Assembly: GCA_015066165.1 (NCBI GenBank)
Contig: SVOX01000027.1
Span: forward strand, 1-14,568
Source: Oscillospiraceae bacterium
GTDB lineage: Bacteria > Bacillota > Clostridia > Oscillospirales > Acutalibacteraceae
DNA: 14,568 bases
Direction of reading: 5' to 3'
A program made the position numbers and the translations under genes. Shown one piece after another: positions 14,239 through 14,568 of this stretch. Positions within the stretch are counted from its first letter, which is position 1; every line of letters starts with the position of its first letter. The notes under the pieces were generated by a model. That model was not told the DNA's origin, made no database searches, and saw nothing but the letters and a program-made list of their open reading frames with translations.

Positions 14239-14568
14239 ATGAGAATTTTAGGAATTGACCCCGGATATGCAATAGTGGGTTACGGTGTTGTTGATTATAG
14301 CAAAAATCGTTTCTTGGTAGTGGGGTATGGCGCCATCACAACAAGGGCAAAAACACCTTTTGCCGAACGGCTTTCGGTTATATATAACGATATGCTCGAA
14401 CTTATTGACAAGTACAAGCCCGACCGTTTGTCTATTGAAAAGCTTTACTTTAATACCAACTCTACCACAGCAATAGATGTGGCACAGGCAAGGGGAGTAA
14501 TCGTTCTTGCTGCAAAGCAAAAAGGTGTTATGGTAAACGAGTATACACCGCTTCAGGTAAAACAGGCG
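14239..14568 (+). CDS. ruvC: Holliday junction resolvase RuvC, 5' part (runs off the window)
   Basis: RuvC is the dimeric endonuclease that cuts Holliday junctions after RuvAB branch migration. The window holds the first 110 codons of an expected 160-190. The opening MRILGIDPGYAIVGYG contains the first catalytic aspartate (D7). SIEKLYF near residue 66 carries the catalytic glutamate, NTNSTTAIDVAQARG is the conserved helix region, and NEYTPLQVKQ leads toward the remaining acidic residues beyond the edge. GGAGGTGA (14221-14228) precedes ATG 14239 by ten bases. ruvA and ruvB would be expected downstream, outside the window. Confidence 0.95.
   Translation, partial: MRILGIDPGYAIVGYGVVDYSKNRFLVVGYGAITTRAKTPFAERLSVIYNDMLELIDKYKPDRLSIEKLYFNTNSTTAIDVAQARGVIVLAAKQKGVMVNEYTPLQVKQA

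Overview
The window looks like a chromosomal segment of a low-GC, endospore-forming Clostridia-type Firmicute. The evidence is AT-rich DNA, strong GGAGG-type ribosome binding sites, many sigma-A-like promoters with 17-base spacers, a complete spoIVA gene, and a secreted fibronectin-III/Ser-Thr-linker protein of a kind common in gut Oscillospirales. The genus cannot be fixed from the sequence alone.

Layout. Bases 1-280 hold the N-terminal remnant of a tyrosine recombinase. A near-perfect promoter then drives a large secreted protein (354-3269) with a signal peptide, two fibronectin-III-like repeats, a 24-bp tandem-repeat Ser/Thr linker and a C-terminal beta-helix-like region. Bases 3270-3826 are mostly non-coding and contain what seems to be the orphan 3' end of a lost gene with its terminator. 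Two minus-strand genes for membrane proteins with PH-like domains (3827-5018) follow. Their leader contains an intrinsic terminator between promoter and start codon, which suggests attenuation. A DUF4349-type lipoprotein (5300-6151) and a GH94 disaccharide phosphorylase (6327-8585) are on the plus strand, each with its own promoter and terminator.

The second half is more housekeeping in character. It holds the ferrous iron transport pair feoA-feoB (minus strand), the spore coat ATPase spoIVA (plus), an IMP dehydrogenase guaB (minus), and the first 110 codons of the Holliday junction resolvase ruvC (plus), which runs off the window. The feoA and spoIVA promoters appear to overlap back to back, and guaB and ruvC are divergently transcribed from separate promoters.

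Most genes are monocistronic or in pairs, and I see no large multi-gene system, CRISPR array, tRNA or rRNA. The observations I rate highest are: the guaB product, which matches the unusual Tritrichomonas foetus type of IMP dehydrogenase down to residue numbering; the putative attenuator in front of the PH-domain pair; and the overlapping iron/sporulation promoters. Family names come from recognising sequence motifs by eye. No database search was run.
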